This document shows, in pieces, positions 48,287 to 49,958 of a stretch of 49,958 nt of DNA. Position numbers and translations under genes: made by a program. Origin of the DNA: an uncultured Lactobacillus sp. (lineage in GTDB: Bacteria; Bacillota; Bacilli; Lactobacillales; Lactobacillaceae); contig NZ_CABUIW010000010.1 of assembly GCF_902491705.1 (NCBI RefSeq), positions 1-49,958 on the forward strand. Reading direction: 5' to 3'. Numbering within the stretch: the first letter of the stretch is position 1; every line of letters begins with the position of its first letter. The notes beneath the pieces are model-generated. The model ran no database searches. It was given only the letters and a program-made list of their open reading frames with translations, and was not told where the DNA came from.

Positions 48287-49958
48287 ATGGCTAACAAGCG
48301 TGAATTTCCATTAGCAAAGACACGTAACATTGGTATTATGGCCCACATCGATGCGGGTAAGACTACTACTACTGAACGTATCCTTTACTACACTGGTAAG
48401 ATCCACAAAATTGGTGAAACTCACGAAGGTGATTCACAAATGGACTGGATGGATGAAGAAAAGGAACGTGGTATCACTATTACTTCTGCAGCCACTACTG
48501 CACAATGGAAAGACTACAGAATTAACATCATTGATACCCCAGGACACGTTGACTTCACTATCGAAGTTGAACGTTCACTTCGTGTTCTTGATGGTGCCGT
48601 AACTGTTCTTGACGCCCAAGCTGGTGTTGAACCACAAACTGAAAACGTATGGCGTCAAGCTGAAACTTACGGTGTTCCTCGTATTGTTTTCGTTAACAAG
48701 ATGGACAAGATCGGTGCTGACTTCGATAAGTCAGTTAAGTCATTGCACGAACGTTTAAACGCTAATGCACATGCCGTTCAAATGCCTATTGGTTCAGCAG
48801 ACACTTTTGAAGGTGTTATCGACTTGATCAACATGGTTGCTGATATCTACGACGAAGACAAGCTTGGTTCTAAGTGGGACACTGTTCCAGTTCCAGACGA
48901 ATACAAGGAAGAAGCTGAAAAGCGTCGTAACGACTTAATTGAAGCTGTTGCTGATGTTGATGACGGCATCATGGAAAAATTCCTTGGCGGTGAAGAAATT
49001 TCTAACGATGAATTGAAGGCTGCTATCCGTAAGGCAACTTTGGACTTGAAGTTCTTCCCAGTTTACGCTGGTTCAGCATTCAAGAACAAGGGTGTTCAAA
49101 TGATGCTTGACGGTGTTATTGACTACTTGCCATCACCACTTGACGTTAAGCCTTATGTTGCTCATGATCCTAAGACTGGTGACGAAGTTGAACTTATGGC
49201 TGACGACAAGAAGCCATTTGCAGCTCTTGCATTCAAGATCGCTACTGACCCATTCGTAGGTCGTTTGACTTTCATCCGTGTTTACACTGGTTCTCTTGAA
49301 TCAGGTTCATACGTATTGAACGCTTCAAAGAACAGTCGTGAACGTGTAGGTCGTTTGCTTCAAATGCACGCCAACTCACGTACTGAAATTCCAGAAGTAT
49401 TCTCAGGTGATATCGCTGGTGCCATCGGTTTGAAGAACACCACTACTGGTGACTCATTAACTGACCCAGATCACCCACTTATTTTGGAAAGCTTGAAAGT
49501 TCCAGATCCAGTTATCCAAGTATCAGTTGAACCTAAGTCAAAGGCTGACCGTGATAAGATGGACGTTGCTTTGCAAAAGCTTACTGAAGAAGACCCAACT
49601 TTCCGTGCTGAAACTAACCCAGAAACTGGTCAAACTTTGATCTCAGGTATGGGTGAACTTCACTTGGACATCATGGTTGACCGTATGAGACGTGAATTTA
49701 ACGTTGATGCTAAGATCGGTGAACCACAAGTTGCTTACCGTGAAACCTTCACCAAGGAAGCTAAGGCACAAGGTAAGTTCGTTCGTCAATCAGGTGGTAA
49801 AGGTCAATACGGTGACGTTTGGATTGACTTTACTCCTAACGAAGAAGGTAAGGGTTACGAATTCGAAGATGCCATCGTTGGTGGTGTTGTTCCTCGTGAA
49901 TTCATTCCTTCAGTTGACCAAGGTTTACAAGAAGCTATGAAGAATGGTGTTCTTGCAG
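48287..49958 (+). CDS. fusA: Elongation factor G (3' end beyond window)
   Basis: The frame is open from ATG 48287 (AAGGAGAGA upstream) to the window edge: 557 codons of about 695. The G domain has 'MAHIDAGKTTTTERI' (G1), 'DEEKERGITITSAATT' (switch 1/G2), 'DTPGHVDF' (G3) and 'NKMD' (G4). Domain II follows ('PFVGRLTFIRVYTG'), then domain III ('LTEEDPTFRAETNPETGQTLISGMGELHLDI') and the start of domain IV ('VAYRETF ... QSGGKGQYGDVWIDFTP'). It drives GTP-dependent translocation. Only the gene's end is missing. Confidence 0.98.
   Translation, partial: MANKREFPLAKTRNIGIMAHIDAGKTTTTERILYYTGKIHKIGETHEGDSQMDWMDEEKERGITITSAATTAQWKDYRINIIDTPGHVDFTIEVERSLRVLDGAVTVLDAQAGVEPQTENVWRQAETYGVPRIVFVNKMDKIGADFDKSVKSLHERLNANAHAVQMPIGSADTFEGVIDLINMVADIYDEDKLGSKWDTVPVPDEYKEEAEKRRNDLIEAVADVDDGIMEKFLGGEEISNDELKAAIRKATLDLKFFPVYAGSAFKNKGVQMMLDGVIDYLPSPLDVKPYVAHDPKTGDEVELMADDKKPFAALAFKIATDPFVGRLTFIRVYTGSLESGSYVLNASKNSRERVGRLLQMHANSRTEIPEVFSGDIAGAIGLKNTTTGDSLTDPDHPLILESLKVPDPVIQVSVEPKSKADRDKMDVALQKLTEEDPTFRAETNPETGQTLISGMGELHLDIMVDRMRREFNVDAKIGEPQVAYRETFTKEAKAQGKFVRQSGGKGQYGDVWIDFTPNEEGKGYEFEDAIVGGVVPREFIPSVDQGLQEAMKNGVLA

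Overview
The window is chromosomal DNA from a low-GC Gram-positive bacterium, most probably a Lactobacillus of the L. acidophilus / crispatus / helveticus group. The evidence is AT-rich intergenic DNA, strong AGGAGG-type ribosome binding sites, many TTG/GTG starts, a 323-residue L-lactate dehydrogenase, and the Firmicute gene strings pth-mfd-rqcP-divIC-yabR-tilS-ftsH-hslO-dusB-lysS and rpoB-rpoC-rpsL-rpsG-fusA. The species call is inferred from remembered protein similarity and gene order and was not tested.

Layout. (1) Positions 1-9.3 kb form an accessory region of small genes. It holds a damaged NTF2-like gene; a PAS-fold protein; a MarR regulator with a GNAT acetyltransferase; a QorB/NmrA-like reductase with an Rrf2 regulator; a flavin split-barrel protein; a YoeB-like toxin followed by a zinc-type macrodomain and a class M sirtuin; a ClC-family transporter; two poorly known small genes; and a gene-free stretch with two strong hairpins. 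(2) From 9.3 to 21.8 kb are metabolic and housekeeping genes: glyA, an amino acid permease, a Cof-type HAD phosphatase, a GH13 alpha-1,6-glucosidase with a cre site over its -35, rpmE2, the murF-cshA and acpS-alr pairs, a CBS-domain protein resembling the c-di-AMP binder CbpA, and ldh. (3) From 21.8 to 34.1 kb is the conserved translation, repair and division string from pth to lysS, without hpt between tilS and ftsH. (4) From 34.2 to 35.8 kb are an unrecognised secreted protein, three near-identical 186-bp tandem units each carrying promoter, tRNA-Gly(GCC) and terminator, and a tRNA-Pro(CGG). (5) From 35.9 to 49.96 kb are msrC, clpC without ctsR/mcsAB, rpoB behind a long leader with a terminator-like hairpin, rpoC, a prepilin peptidase on the opposite strand, rpsL, rpsG and a truncated fusA.

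The candidate most worth pursuing is the toxin-macrodomain-sirtuin array at 4.57-6.51 kb. Class M sirtuins and zinc macrodomains are known partners in reversible protein ADP-ribosylation, normally with a GcvH-like carrier protein and a lipoate ligase. Here those partners are absent, the sirtuin has lost its zinc-binding cysteines, and an antitoxin-less YoeB-like gene is the first gene of the apparent operon. Regulatory structure is also readable: a 12-bp-arm MarR operator, an array of ACATGT-like motifs before qorB-rrf2, divergent promoters with overlapping -35 boxes, a candidate small RNA near 8.9 kb, and the rpoB leader.
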